Positions 54,132 through 63,627 of a stretch of DNA of 64,000 nucleotides are shown one piece after another. The first letter of the stretch is position 1. Each line of letters begins with the position of its first letter. The notes beneath the pieces are model-generated. The model saw only the letters and a program-made list of their open reading frames with translations, was not told the origin of the DNA and searched no databases. Source of the DNA: Obesumbacterium proteus (GTDB taxonomy: Bacteria > Pseudomonadota > Gammaproteobacteria > Enterobacterales > Enterobacteriaceae); assembly GCF_001586165.1 (NCBI RefSeq), contig NZ_CP014608.1, positions 248,001 through 312,000 of the forward strand, written 5' to 3'. A program made the translations under genes and the position numbers.

Positions 54132-54560
54132 AACGCCCATTAGTATCAATGTTTTCATGAAGCTAATGGTAAAGGCGTCCGATAAGGGTATGCCTGAGCG
54201 CATACCCTTAACCCGCGCTCTTTTTACTGAGTCGCTTGGCCGACCGGTCTCGGAGCACACATCCCTGTGTGCCCTCAACCTACCGCCATCATCCCTGATG
54301 GCGGTTCTATAATGCATTTCATACACAAATCTAAGGCCAGAGTCTTACCTATTTTTTTGAGGTCAAGTTTTGGAAGGAAGAGCCACGCCAACACGATGTT
54401 GGCGTGGAGTTTGGGGCGGCCATGGATGGCCGATACCAAACCGGAGCGGAAATGGCATCTTGGACAAAAGCGCGAGAGTCGAGAGGTTGCGCGCTAGCAA
54501 CCTTTCGTCGGGAGCCTTCGGCAAAAGTCACATACAAATTCGGAGTATATCGGCTCCCGA
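54132..54560. other. Hairpin-rich region without a gene, between panS and metH
   Basis: At least seven inverted repeats in about 430 bp: ACGCCCATTAG/CTAATG...GGCGT (54133-54178), AAGGGTATG/CATACCCTT (54184-54209), GCACACA/TGTGTGC (54255-54272) and ACCGCCATCA/TGATGGCGGT (54282-54305), the last two both with TCCC loops, then CCACGCCAACA/TGTTGGCGTGG (54383-54407), CGGCCAT/ATGGCCG (54417-54432), GGTTGC/GCAACC (54485-54502), and an outer pair CGGGAGCC/GGCTCCCG (54509-54559). Several overlapping open frames show no consistent coding signal. Candidates: a dispersed palindromic repeat cluster, a decayed mobile element or a structured RNA. Confidence 0.7.
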
Positions 54561-54601
54561 AACCACACTCCCTACTCTACATAAGCGAAGACACTTCGCC
54601 A

Positions 54602-57600
54602 TTAATCCGCATCATACCCAAGATTAGGCGCTAACCAGCGTTCAACCTCGCTAACCGGCATTCCCTTACGCTGAGCATAGTCTTCTACCTGATCACGTTG
54701 GATCTGCGCAACGGCAAAATATTTGCTCTCAGGATGACTGAAGTACCAGCCCGAAACCGACGCGCCTGGCCACATCGCATAAGATTCCGTGAGCTTCATG
54801 CCAACGCTATTTTCTGCGTCGAGTAGCGTCCAGATCGCTGCTTTTTCAGTATGTTCAGGGCAGGCAGGATAACCGGGGGCAGGACGGATCCCTTGATAGT
54901 TTTCACGGATCAGCTCTTCGTTACTGAGATTTTCATTGGCCGCATAGCCCCAATGCACCTTACGTACTTTTTCATGCAGATATTCAGCAAAGGCCTCAGC
55001 CAAACGATCCGAAAGCGCTTTCACCATGATTTTGTTGTAATCATCGTGCTGCGCCTCATACATATCGGCTAGCGTATCTTCTTCGAGCCCACCGGTTACC
55101 GCGAAAGCGCCGATGTAATCCGCTTTGCCGCTGGATTTAGGTGCCACGAAATCAGCCAGACAGTAGTTGGCGAAATCCGTTTTTTCCGTTTGCTGACGCA
55201 GATGGTGTCCCGTAACCAAAAGTTCGTTGCGGAACTCATTGCTATAGATTTCAACGTCGTCACCCACGCGATTAGCAGGGAATAGGCCATAAACCCCACG
55301 CGGATTTAACTTACCGCTGCGAGCCAAATCATCCAGCATGGCATTGGCGTCGGCAAACACACGCTTAGCTTCTTCACCCACCACCTCATCTTCCAAGATG
55401 CGCGGATATTTTCCTGCCAGCGACCACGTCATAAAGAACGGCGTCCAATCAATATAATTGCGCAGCACATCAATGCTGGCCGTCACCTGATGTACACCCA
55501 AACGATGTGGAACAGGCGGCGTATAATCGGCCCAGTCCAGTGACATCGCGTTCTCGCGCGCGGTTTCCAGCGTCACCGGTGGAGTACGTGGTTTCTTGCG
55601 TGCATGCTGAATACGCACGGTTTCATACTCTTTACGGGTACGAGCAATAAAATCAGGCTTTTGCGTTGGCGACAGCAGCGCCGCCACCACGCCTACGGTA
55701 CGTGACGCGTTCGAAACATAGGTCGTTGGACCGCTATAGTTCTGCTCTATTTTAACCGCCGTATGTGCCTTCGACGTAGTTGCACCGCCAATCAGCAGTG
55801 GCAGATCGAAACCTTGGCGCTCCATCTCTTTGGCAACGTACACCATTTCATCCAGCGAAGGGGTGATAAGACCAGATAGCCCGATGATATCAACGTTTTG
55901 CTCACGCGCCGTTTTTAGAATTTTATCGCAAGGCACCATCACGCCAAGATCGATGATCTCGTAGTTGTTACACTGCAAAACGACGCCAACAATATTCTTA
56001 CCAATGTCATGCACGTCGCCTTTAACGGTCGCCAACAGCACTTTTCCGGCCGATGTGCCTTTCTCTTTACTCGCCTCAATGAACGGTTCGAGGTAGGCCA
56101 CGGCCTGCTTCATGACGCGTGCGGATTTAACCACCTGCGGCAAGAACATTTTGCCGTCACCAAACAGATCGCCGACCACGTTCATCCCGTCCATCAGTGG
56201 GCCTTCGATCACCTCAATAGGGCGATCGGCCTCAAGACGAGCCTCTTCGGTATCTGATTCAATAAATTCGGTAATGCCTTTAACCAGCGAATATTCCAGA
56301 CGTTTTTTCACCGGCCAGCCGCGCCATTCGGCCTGCGGTTTAGTGCTATCGTCGTCGCTTTTACTGCCCCGATATTTTTCAGCCAGATCCAGCAAACGCT
56401 CGGTGCCATCTTCACGACGGTTGAGGATCACATCTTCCACCGCATCGCGTAGATCCGCCGGAAGATCGTCGTAGATCGCCAACTGCCCAGCGTTCACGAT
56501 CCCCATGTCCATGCCGTTGCGGATCGCGTAATACAAGAACACCGCGTGAATAGCTTCACGAACCGGATCGTTACCGCGGAAAGAGAATGAAACGTTGGAG
56601 ACACCGCCGGAAATCAGCGCGTGCGGTAGCTCAGCTTTGATATCCGCGCAGGCTTCAATAAAGTCCACGGCATAGTTGTTATGCTCTTCAATCCCGGTTG
56701 CGACCGCGAAAATATTAGGGTCAAAAATGATATCTTCTGGCGGGAAGCCGACGGTTTCAGTCAGCAATTTATAAGCACGACGGCAAATCTCAATCTTACG
56801 TTCGCGCGTATCCGCCTGCCCAACTTCATCAAACGCCATCACCACCATCGCCGCACCGTAGCGGCGAACTTTGCGTGCATGTTCGATGAATTTTTCCTCG
56901 CCCTCTTTCATTGAGATCGAGTTAACAATGCCTTTGCCCTGAATGCATTTAAGCCCTTTCTCGATCACCTCCCATTTAGAGGAGTCGATCATGATTGGTA
57001 CACGGGCGATATCCGGCTCACCGGCGATCAGGCTAAGGAAACGCACCATCGCCGCTTCAGCATCGAGCATTCCTTCATCCATATTGATGTCGATGATCTG
57101 CGCGCCGCTTTCAACCTGTTGTAGCGCAACTTCCAGCGCCTCGGCGTATTTATCTTCTTTAATCAGCCGTTTAAATTTTGCCGATCCCGTAACGTTAGTA
57201 CGCTCACCCACGTTAACAAACAGCGTATTGGCATCAATGGTCAGCGGTTCTAATCCAGCTAAACGACAGGCAACGGGAATATCAGGCAACACGCGTGGTT
57301 TCACGCCTTCGACGGCCTGACTGATTGCCGCAATGTGCGCCGGTGTGGTGCCGCAGCAGCCGCCCACAATATTTAGGAATCCGGCCTGTGCCCACTCTGA
57401 AATGTGCTCGGCCATCTCTTGCGGGCCTAGATCGTATTCACCAAAGGCGTTTGGTAAACCGGCATTCGGATGCGCGGTGACATAGCATTCTGCGATACGC
57501 GAGAGCTCGGCCACATATTGGCGAAGTTCATCTGGACCTAAGGCGCAGTTGAGGCCGAAAGTCAGCGGTTTGACGTGGCGCAACGAGTTATAAAACGCTT

Positions 57601-58285
57601 CGGTGGTTTGGCCTGACAGAGTACGCCCTGAAGCATCGGTAATGGTGCCGGAAATCATCACCGGCAGCTCGATCCCCATGGCTTCAAATTCGGTTTCCAC
57701 CGCATAGATCGCGGCTTTAGCATTCAGCGTATCAAAGATGGTTTCGATCATGATCAGATCGACCCCACCTTCAACCAACGCATGCGTTGATTCCCGATAG
57801 GCTTCAACTAACTGATCAAACGAAATATTACGGAATGCGGGATCGTTAACATCAGGAGAAATGGAGGCGGTGCGGTTGGTCGGGCCAAGTACTCCTGCAA
57901 CATAGCGCGGTTTGTCTGGCGTACGTGCGGTCCACTCATCGGCACATGCCCGCGCCAGACGCGCAGCTTCATAGTTTATTTCCGCCGACAGGGATTCCAT
58001 GTGGTAATCCGCCATCGCAATGCGCGTTGAGTTGAAAGTGTTGGTTTCCAAAATATCAGCGCCAGCTTCGAGATACTCATAGTGTATCGCGCTGATGATG
58101 TCCGGCTGGGTAAGAACCAATAGGTCGTTATTGCCTTTTAGATCGCTTTGCCAATCGGCAAAGCGTTCGCCTCGGAAATCCTCTTCGGTTAACCGATAGC
58201 CCTGAATCATGGTTCCCATACCGCCATCCAGCACCAAAATCCTTTGGGAAAGCTGATGGCGTAATCTCTCAACGATTGTGCTCAC
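54602..58285 (-). CDS. metH: Cobalamin-dependent methionine synthase
   Basis: 1227 residues, the E. coli length. Four modules in order: homocysteine-binding (zinc cysteines in GLNCALGPDEL and GGCCGTTPAHI), methyltetrahydrofolate-binding (NVGERTNVTGSAKFKRL), cobalamin-binding with the DXHXXG motif in VKGDVHDIGKNIVGVVL, and the AdoMet reactivation domain (RPAPGYPACPEHTEK). It methylates homocysteine to methionine in the cytosol. Divergent from iclR as in E. coli. Confidence 0.98.
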   Translation of the reverse strand: MSTIVERLRHQLSQRILVLDGGMGTMIQGYRLTEEDFRGERFADWQSDLKGNNDLLVLTQPDIISAIHYEYLEAGADILETNTFNSTRIAMADYHMESLSAEINYEAARLARACADEWTARTPDKPRYVAGVLGPTNRTASISPDVNDPAFRNISFDQLVEAYRESTHALVEGGVDLIMIETIFDTLNAKAAIYAVETEFEAMGIELPVMISGTITDASGRTLSGQTTEAFYNSLRHVKPLTFGLNCALGPDELRQYVAELSRIAECYVTAHPNAGLPNAFGEYDLGPQEMAEHISEWAQAGFLNIVGGCCGTTPAHIAAISQAVEGVKPRVLPDIPVACRLAGLEPLTIDANTLFVNVGERTNVTGSAKFKRLIKEDKYAEALEVALQQVESGAQIIDINMDEGMLDAEAAMVRFLSLIAGEPDIARVPIMIDSSKWEVIEKGLKCIQGKGIVNSISMKEGEEKFIEHARKVRRYGAAMVVMAFDEVGQADTRERKIEICRRAYKLLTETVGFPPEDIIFDPNIFAVATGIEEHNNYAVDFIEACADIKAELPHALISGGVSNVSFSFRGNDPVREAIHAVFLYYAIRNGMDMGIVNAGQLAIYDDLPADLRDAVEDVILNRREDGTERLLDLAEKYRGSKSDDDSTKPQAEWRGWPVKKRLEYSLVKGITEFIESDTEEARLEADRPIEVIEGPLMDGMNVVGDLFGDGKMFLPQVVKSARVMKQAVAYLEPFIEASKEKGTSAGKVLLATVKGDVHDIGKNIVGVVLQCNNYEIIDLGVMVPCDKILKTAREQNVDIIGLSGLITPSLDEMVYVAKEMERQGFDLPLLIGGATTSKAHTAVKIEQNYSGPTTYVSNASRTVGVVAALLSPTQKPDFIARTRKEYETVRIQHARKKPRTPPVTLETARENAMSLDWADYTPPVPHRLGVHQVTASIDVLRNYIDWTPFFMTWSLAGKYPRILEDEVVGEEAKRVFADANAMLDDLARSGKLNPRGVYGLFPANRVGDDVEIYSNEFRNELLVTGHHLRQQTEKTDFANYCLADFVAPKSSGKADYIGAFAVTGGLEEDTLADMYEAQHDDYNKIMVKALSDRLAEAFAEYLHEKVRKVHWGYAANENLSNEELIRENYQGIRPAPGYPACPEHTEKAAIWTLLDAENSVGMKLTESYAMWPGASVSGWYFSHPESKYFAVAQIQRDQVEDYAQRKGMPVSEVERWLAPNLGYDAD

Positions 58286-58588
58286 TGTTGCTCCTAGTCT
58301 TTCATTTACCCTGATATCACCCGTCTTTTCGTGCAGGTTTTTTATTCAAAAAAGTGACGTTTCCTCATCCTAACATAGGTTTCAGTTCTGTTGGCGGAGG
58401 CGATCTTGAGACTTTTTCAGGTGACTTTTGCGTGCGGCCTCTGACTTTGAACACGTCGGAGCAGTTAAAAACCACGATCGCATCCATAATGTCGAAAACG
58501 AAAATAGATTCCATTTTTATAACATTTTTTTAATACGAATTTGTTCAATAAAAATAATTATTTATGACTGTCTCAGGAGAGCACTACA
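58286..58588. promoter_or_regulatory. Divergent metH/iclR promoter region
   Basis: 303 bp. A weak IclR-box-like sequence on the minus strand, TGGAATCTATTTTCG, lies near 58499-58513 (compare TGGAAATNATTTCCA), which would fit autorepression. No convincing MetR site was found by eye. Confidence 0.4.
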
Positions 58589-59428
58589 ATGGCGACTACC
58601 GTGCCCGTAAAACGTGGCAAGAAACCACGTACCGCAACGCCAGCCACTACTCCCGCAGCCACCGGACAGGTTCAATCCTTACAGCGAGGATTGAGATTGT
58701 TGGAATTAATTGCCGAAGCACACGGCAGCGTGGCGCTTACCGATTTAGCCCAGCAGGCAGGTTTACCTAACTCAACGACACACCGCCTTTTGAGCACCAT
58801 GCAGCAGCAAGGTTTCGTCCAGCAAGTCGGCGATCTTGGCCTGTGGACCATTGCCTCACATGCTTTCTTCGTGGGAAGTAGTTTTTTGCAGAGCCGCAAC
58901 TTGCTGGCCATTGTCCATCCGATTCTGCGCCGCTTAATGGAAGACTCTGGCGAAACCGTGAATCTGGCCGTGCTCGATGTAAGCGATTTTCAGGCGGTGA
59001 TTATCGATCAGGTACAGTGCACCCAGTTGATGCGCATGTCTGCGCCGATTGGCGGCAAACTGCCGATGCATGCTTCTGGCGCAGGGAAGGCGTTTTTGTC
59101 AACGGTCAGTGATGCCCATCTGGTTGAGCTTCTACATAAAAAGGGTTTACACAGCTACACACCACACACCCGCAGCAACCCAAATAGTCTGAAAGAAGAG
59201 CTGGCCCATATTCGTAAGCAGGGATTTTCTTTTGATGATGAGGAACATGCTCTCGGCCTGCGCTGTATTGCCGCCTGCATCTATGATGAACATCAGGAAG
59301 CCTTCGCTGCCATTTCTATTTCCGGCCCCGCTTCTCGTATCACCGACGATCGAGTGATCGAAATTGGTGCCTTAGTGATCAAAGCAGCAAAAGAAGTCAC
59401 GCTGGCTTACGGCGGCAGGCATTCGTAA
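58589..59428 (+). CDS. iclR: IclR-family repressor of the glyoxylate shunt
   Basis: 279 residues (E. coli 274). The winged helix is SLQRGLRLLELIAEAHGSVA and LPNSTTHRLLSTMQQQGF; the effector domain has LMRMSAPIGGKLPMHASGAG and SFDDEEHALGLRCIAACIYD. It represses aceBAK when glyoxylate is absent. The neighbouring aceBAK operon of E. coli is not in this window on the iclR side: a converging dmsA gene follows instead. Confidence 0.96.
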   Translation: MATTVPVKRGKKPRTATPATTPAATGQVQSLQRGLRLLELIAEAHGSVALTDLAQQAGLPNSTTHRLLSTMQQQGFVQQVGDLGLWTIASHAFFVGSSFLQSRNLLAIVHPILRRLMEDSGETVNLAVLDVSDFQAVIIDQVQCTQLMRMSAPIGGKLPMHASGAGKAFLSTVSDAHLVELLHKKGLHSYTPHTRSNPNSLKEELAHIRKQGFSFDDEEHALGLRCIAACIYDEHQEAFAAISISGPASRITDDRVIEIGALVIKAAKEVTLAYGGRHS

Positions 59429-59434
59429 TCCCTA

Positions 59435-59456
59435 TGGGCTCCCTTTTGGGAGCCCA
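59435..59456. terminator. Terminator-like hairpin between iclR and dmsA
   Basis: TGGGCTCCC and GGGAGCCCA pair around a T-rich loop between convergent genes. The U-tract is poor on both sides. Confidence 0.65.
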
Positions 59457-59465
59457 ATCGACAGA

Positions 59466-61907
59466 TTATACCTTTTCAATTTCCACTAAATTGGTGTGCT
59501 GAGGATTCCCTTTCGCCAACGGCGACGGGCGCATCGTGGTGAGAGTATTGATACAGCCGCCGTGATCGACTTTATCACCCGCCATATCCGCCTGATGCCA
59601 AGCTCCCTGTCCCATGGCGCTAACGCCCGGCATAATTCGTGGCGTCACTTTCGCATTAATCACCACCGTGCCACGCTTGTTAAACACGCGAACTTTATCG
59701 CCGTTTTGAATACCCCTTTTCTGGGCGTCAATCGGGTTAATCCACACTTCTTGTCTGCATGCGGCCTGCAAAACGTCAATGTTGCCGTAAGTTGAGTGAG
59801 TACGAGCCTTGTAATGGAAACCAAACATTTGCAGCGGATAGGTTTGGCGCAAAGCATCGTCCCAGCCTTCAAAGGTTGAGGCATAAACGGGTAAGGCGCT
59901 GATGGTTTCGTCTTTATCCAAATGCCATGTGGCGGCGATCTCAGCTAATCGTTCGGAATAGATTTCAATTTTTCCCGACGGCGTTTTTAGCGGGTTGGCA
60001 GCGGGATCTTCACGGAATTTTTTATACGCCACGAAATGACCATTAGGATCTTTTCGTTTATAGATCCCCTGCTGGCGCAGCGTTTCATAATCAGGTAATA
60101 GCGGATCGCGTGCCTGCATTTTGGCATACAGATAGTGTAGCCAATCAGACTGTGTACGCCCTTCGGTAAACGCCTGTTCAACGTCTGGCCCAAGCCGTTT
60201 GGCAATCTCTGACATCATTTCATAAATGCCTTTGCGCTCGAATTTAGCGCGAGTTGCTGGCTGGCTAAAAATCAGATACCCCATGTTGCCCGCATAATCG
60301 TTTGGCACAATATCTTCTTGCTCGGTGGTCATAAGATCAGGCAATAAAATATCGGCATACTTAGCCGAGGAGGTCATGAAGTTTTCAATCACCACGATCT
60401 TTTCGCACAGCGAATCGTCCTGCAAGATCTCATGGGTTTGATTGATATCAGAATGCTGATTAACGAGCGTATTACCGGCATAGTTCCAGATGAACTTGAT
60501 CGGAACATCCAGCTTATCTTTCCCCCGCACGCCGTCGCGCAGCGCCGTCATCTCAGGCCCACGGCGAATAGCATCAGTCCACGTAAATACGGAGATCGAG
60601 GTTTTCACCGGATTTGTCAGCACCGGCATCAGCTCAATGGTGATGAGATAGGTCGATTCGCGCGCCCCACTGTTGCCGCCGTTAATTCCCACGTTACCGG
60701 TTAAGATCGGCAACATCGCGATGGCTCGCGCAGTTTCTTCGCCGTTGGCCTGACGCTGTGGCCCCCACCCCTGACAGATATAAGCAGGCTTAGCAGTACC
60801 AATCTCACGCGCCAGCTTGATGATGCGATCGGCCGGAATACCGGTAATACGCGATGCCCATTCAGGCGTTTTCTCTACACCATCAGGCCCTTGACCAAGA
60901 ATATAGGCCTTGTAGTGCCCGTTTTTCGGAGCGCTCGCGGGCAGGGTATGCTCGTCATAGCCGACGCAGTAGCGATCTAAAAAAGGCTGATCGATTAGGT
61001 TTTCGCTGATCAAGACATGCGCAATGCCGCCTACCAACGCGGCGTCGGTGCCCGGACGGATCGGGATCCACTGATCTTCGCGACCTGCGGCGGTATCGGT
61101 ATAGCGCGGATCGATAACGATCATTTTGGCATTAGATATTTCTCGTGCCTGTTCGAGATGATAGGTGATCCCACCTCCGCTCATCCGCGTCTCTGCCGGA
61201 TTATTGCCAAACATCACTACCAATTTGGAGTTCACGATATCCGAGGTGCTGTTGCCGTCGTTGCTGCCGTAGGTGTATGGCATTGCAGCTGAAATTTGTG
61301 CGGTGCTGTAGCTGCCATAGTGGCTGAGATATCCGCCGTAGCAGTTCATCAAACGTCCGATGATAGAGGCATAGGGCGACGAGCGCGTCACGTTACCGCC
61401 GATAACGCCGGTGGCGTAGTTCTGGTAAACCGCCTCATTGCCATATTTTTCAACGGTGTATTTCAGGCTTTGGGCGATTTCATCATAGGCCTCATCCCAA
61501 GTGATACGCTTGAATTTCCCTTCGCCACGTTTACCAACGCGTTTCATCGGATATTTCAAACGCTCAGGATGGTTCATACGGCGACGAATAGAACGCCCAC
61601 GCAGACAGGCGCGAACCTGATGATCGCCATATTTATCTAAGCCGGTATTATCTGTTTCAACCCAATAGACTTCATCATCACGCGTATGTAAGCGCAGCGC
61701 ACAGCGGCTACCGCAGTTTACCGAGCACATTCCCCACGTTACTTTATCAGCGGCAGTGTTCTGCACTGCTTCGGCATGAACCGCTCGGCTAAACGGCAAA
61801 TTTAATGCCCCCGTTGCCAGTGCAAATCCGCCTAAGGCACTCCCTTTAACCAAGGTTCGGCGCGTAATTGATATCCCTTCGTGATGCGGTTTTTCTTTAT
61901 TATTCAT
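59466..61907 (-). CDS. dmsA: Anaerobic dimethyl sulfoxide reductase, catalytic subunit (orphan)
   Basis: 813 residues, close to E. coli DmsA. A twin-arginine signal (SITRRTLVKGSALGGFAL) leads export with the bis-MGD cofactor. The FeS cluster cysteines are C61, C65, C69 and C101. The molybdenum-serine region reads GGYLSHYGSYSTAQ, and the C-terminus GGCINTLTTMRPSPLAKGNP matches the DmsA subgroup. It reduces DMSO and N-oxides in anaerobic respiration. No dmsB (FeS) or dmsC (anchor) gene follows: the next gene is the converging iclR. Partner subunits must be elsewhere or missing. Confidence 0.92.
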   Translation of the reverse strand: MNNKEKPHHEGISITRRTLVKGSALGGFALATGALNLPFSRAVHAEAVQNTAADKVTWGMCSVNCGSRCALRLHTRDDEVYWVETDNTGLDKYGDHQVRACLRGRSIRRRMNHPERLKYPMKRVGKRGEGKFKRITWDEAYDEIAQSLKYTVEKYGNEAVYQNYATGVIGGNVTRSSPYASIIGRLMNCYGGYLSHYGSYSTAQISAAMPYTYGSNDGNSTSDIVNSKLVVMFGNNPAETRMSGGGITYHLEQAREISNAKMIVIDPRYTDTAAGREDQWIPIRPGTDAALVGGIAHVLISENLIDQPFLDRYCVGYDEHTLPASAPKNGHYKAYILGQGPDGVEKTPEWASRITGIPADRIIKLAREIGTAKPAYICQGWGPQRQANGEETARAIAMLPILTGNVGINGGNSGARESTYLITIELMPVLTNPVKTSISVFTWTDAIRRGPEMTALRDGVRGKDKLDVPIKFIWNYAGNTLVNQHSDINQTHEILQDDSLCEKIVVIENFMTSSAKYADILLPDLMTTEQEDIVPNDYAGNMGYLIFSQPATRAKFERKGIYEMMSEIAKRLGPDVEQAFTEGRTQSDWLHYLYAKMQARDPLLPDYETLRQQGIYKRKDPNGHFVAYKKFREDPAANPLKTPSGKIEIYSERLAEIAATWHLDKDETISALPVYASTFEGWDDALRQTYPLQMFGFHYKARTHSTYGNIDVLQAACRQEVWINPIDAQKRGIQNGDKVRVFNKRGTVVINAKVTPRIMPGVSAMGQGAWHQADMAGDKVDHGGCINTLTTMRPSPLAKGNPQHTNLVEIEKV

Positions 61908-61941
61908 TTTGATAATCCTTGTCCGTTCGATTGCTCAATCG

Positions 61942-61987
61942 GTTATAGCTATCAAATAAAATGCACAGGCGGATTGGGATTTATCAA
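61942..61987 (-). promoter_or_regulatory. FNR-like sites of dmsA
   Basis: On the minus strand TTGATAAATCCCAA (61974-61987) and TTGATAGCTATAAC (61942-61955) each match TTGAT-N4-ATCAA at 8 of 10 bases. With the first at -41.5 transcription would start near 61939, about 32 nt before the ATG. Confidence 0.5.
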
Positions 61988-62052
61988 AGAGTAGATGTTT
62001 TTTGCAGCAAGAAAAGCAGAAGTGTGAGGCGAGATTGATTTGCAAAAATTTG

Positions 62053-62076
62053 CCCCTCTCTCGCAAGAGAGAGGCA
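62053..62076 (-). terminator. Terminator of ftsP
   Basis: CCTCTCTC, GCAA, GAGAGAGG with a T-rich stretch downstream on the minus strand, six bases after the ftsP stop region. Confidence 0.8.
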
Positions 62077-62081
62077 TTGCA

Positions 62082-63500
62082 TTACTGAGCGGCGTTAACC
62101 ACCAATTGTCCAACGCTGCCGCGGGTCGCAAGCTCTAGCGTTTGGCTGTAGTAGATGAACGGGAAATGCTCCGATGAAGCCTGAGGGAAATAGACCATCA
62201 GAGAGACTTCGCCATCAACCCAAACGGTATCTTTCCAGCCGCGATCTTCGACCATCGGCGGTGCATTATTGACGCTTTTCACCAAGAATTTGGCACCTTG
62301 GATATAGAAGGCCTGTGGCGTATCGGCGCGAACCGTCCAGCGTTCCCACGTTCCCTGCTGCGCCTGAATATCGGTGCGATGCAGATCCCACGTAGCGCCG
62401 TTGATGCCAGGCTGCGAGGCGCTACCTAGGCTAATGCTGCGTGTATTAACGACGCTGCCTTCCATCATGTCATCGGCCAACAAGCGCGTTGGTAAATTGT
62501 CAGTGACCAACGGCAACAGGCCTGTAGGGCGCAGCGTCAGTACCGTCGTCGACACTAAGATAGACGAAGGTTCGAACAAACCGCGCAGACGATCCATTAT
62601 CCCTGCGGCAACGCCTGCGGTGATGGAAACCTCTTCGCCTTTCGACATGTCCACCAGCACTTCTCGGCGTTCACCCGGAGCAAGCGTCAGACTGCTGGCA
62701 ATAACCGGCGCAGGCATATAGCCCTGATCGCTGGCAATCACGCTGAACGGACGGTTATCGCTCATCGTTAACGTATAACGACGCGCATTTGACGCGTTCA
62801 GCAAACGCAGGCGTACCCAACCACGAGAAACTTCAACAAACGGCTCTTGCACACCGTTAACCAACAGCGTGTCGCCATAGAAACCACCCGATGAAGGCGC
62901 TTCATACTCTGGCGTACCAAAATTATCTAAGCGTTTGTCTTGGATAATGACGGGGAAATCATCGACGCCATAATGATTCGGCAGCGGAAGATTTTTGCTG
63001 TTTTCATCTTCAACCAGCCACATCCCAGCTAAGCCGTTATAAACATGCTCAGCCATGTGCTCTGGCGTATTGGCGTGATACCACAGCGTCGCGGCAGACT
63101 GGCGAATAGGCAGCACCGGCGACCAATCGACGTTAGGTGACATTAAACGCGCCGCGCCACCGCTTAACGCGCCCGGAACCTGTAATCCGCTGATTTCCAT
63201 CGAAACAGGATCGGGTAGGCGGTTGCTGTAGATCAGCTTAACGTCATCACCGCTATAAACACGCACGGTTGGACCAAGATAGAGCCCATTAATGCCCCAT
63301 GCGCTAGCCTTACGGCCGCTCATAAAGGCCCAATGTGAGCGCTGTAGCGTCAGGAAGAGCGGCTGACCGCGTTTGGATTCCAGTAGAGGAGGAATGGGCA
63401 GCGAAACTTGCGATCCACTCGCATGCGCCCTCAGAGGCAATGCACCTGCACACAGTGCCAGACCCGAAGTCTGAATAAACCGACGTCGACTGAGTGACAT
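62082..63500 (-). CDS. ftsP: Cell division protein FtsP (SufI)
   Basis: 472 residues (E. coli 470). A twin-arginine signal (SLSRRRFIQTSGLALCAG) precedes a three-domain multicopper-oxidase fold that lacks the copper-ligand histidines. Conserved segments include WGINGLYLGPTVRV, TLWYHANTPEHMAEHVYNGL and AGMWLVEDE. It stabilises the divisome in the periplasm under stress. It follows plsC, as in E. coli, in the parC-plsC-ftsP order. Confidence 0.95.
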   Translation of the reverse strand: MSLSRRRFIQTSGLALCAGALPLRAHASGSQVSLPIPPLLESKRGQPLFLTLQRSHWAFMSGRKASAWGINGLYLGPTVRVYSGDDVKLIYSNRLPDPVSMEISGLQVPGALSGGAARLMSPNVDWSPVLPIRQSAATLWYHANTPEHMAEHVYNGLAGMWLVEDENSKNLPLPNHYGVDDFPVIIQDKRLDNFGTPEYEAPSSGGFYGDTLLVNGVQEPFVEVSRGWVRLRLLNASNARRYTLTMSDNRPFSVIASDQGYMPAPVIASSLTLAPGERREVLVDMSKGEEVSITAGVAAGIMDRLRGLFEPSSILVSTTVLTLRPTGLLPLVTDNLPTRLLADDMMEGSVVNTRSISLGSASQPGINGATWDLHRTDIQAQQGTWERWTVRADTPQAFYIQGAKFLVKSVNNAPPMVEDRGWKDTVWVDGEVSLMVYFPQASSEHFPFIYYSQTLELATRGSVGQLVVNAAQ

Positions 63501-63586
63501 AACTTCTCCATGAATTTGCTATGCAAACTGAAATTCCAAAGGGGGAATTCAGCATCAACGATTGAATTCAACCGTTTAAATAAGAA

Positions 63587-63607
63587 ACCTGCCAAACGCT
63601 GGCAGGT
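63587..63607 (-). terminator. Terminator-like hairpin between plsC and ftsP
   Basis: ACCTGCCA and TGGCAGGT pair exactly around a five-base loop; a T-rich stretch follows on the minus strand. It lies 21 bp after the plsC stop and would limit read-through into ftsP. Confidence 0.75.
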
Positions 63608-63627
63608 CTAATCATCGTATTTTAGGA

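Noticed and set aside
53805..54326. 173-codon open frame antisense to panS and the gap
   Set aside because: Its content is arginine- and serine-rich without motif, half of it antisense to panS, half in the hairpin region.
54349..54634. Overlapping open frames of 62-85 codons in the panS-metH gap
   Set aside because: Four frames on both strands are open at once across hairpins, which is expected for GC-rich palindromes and gives no single coding signal.
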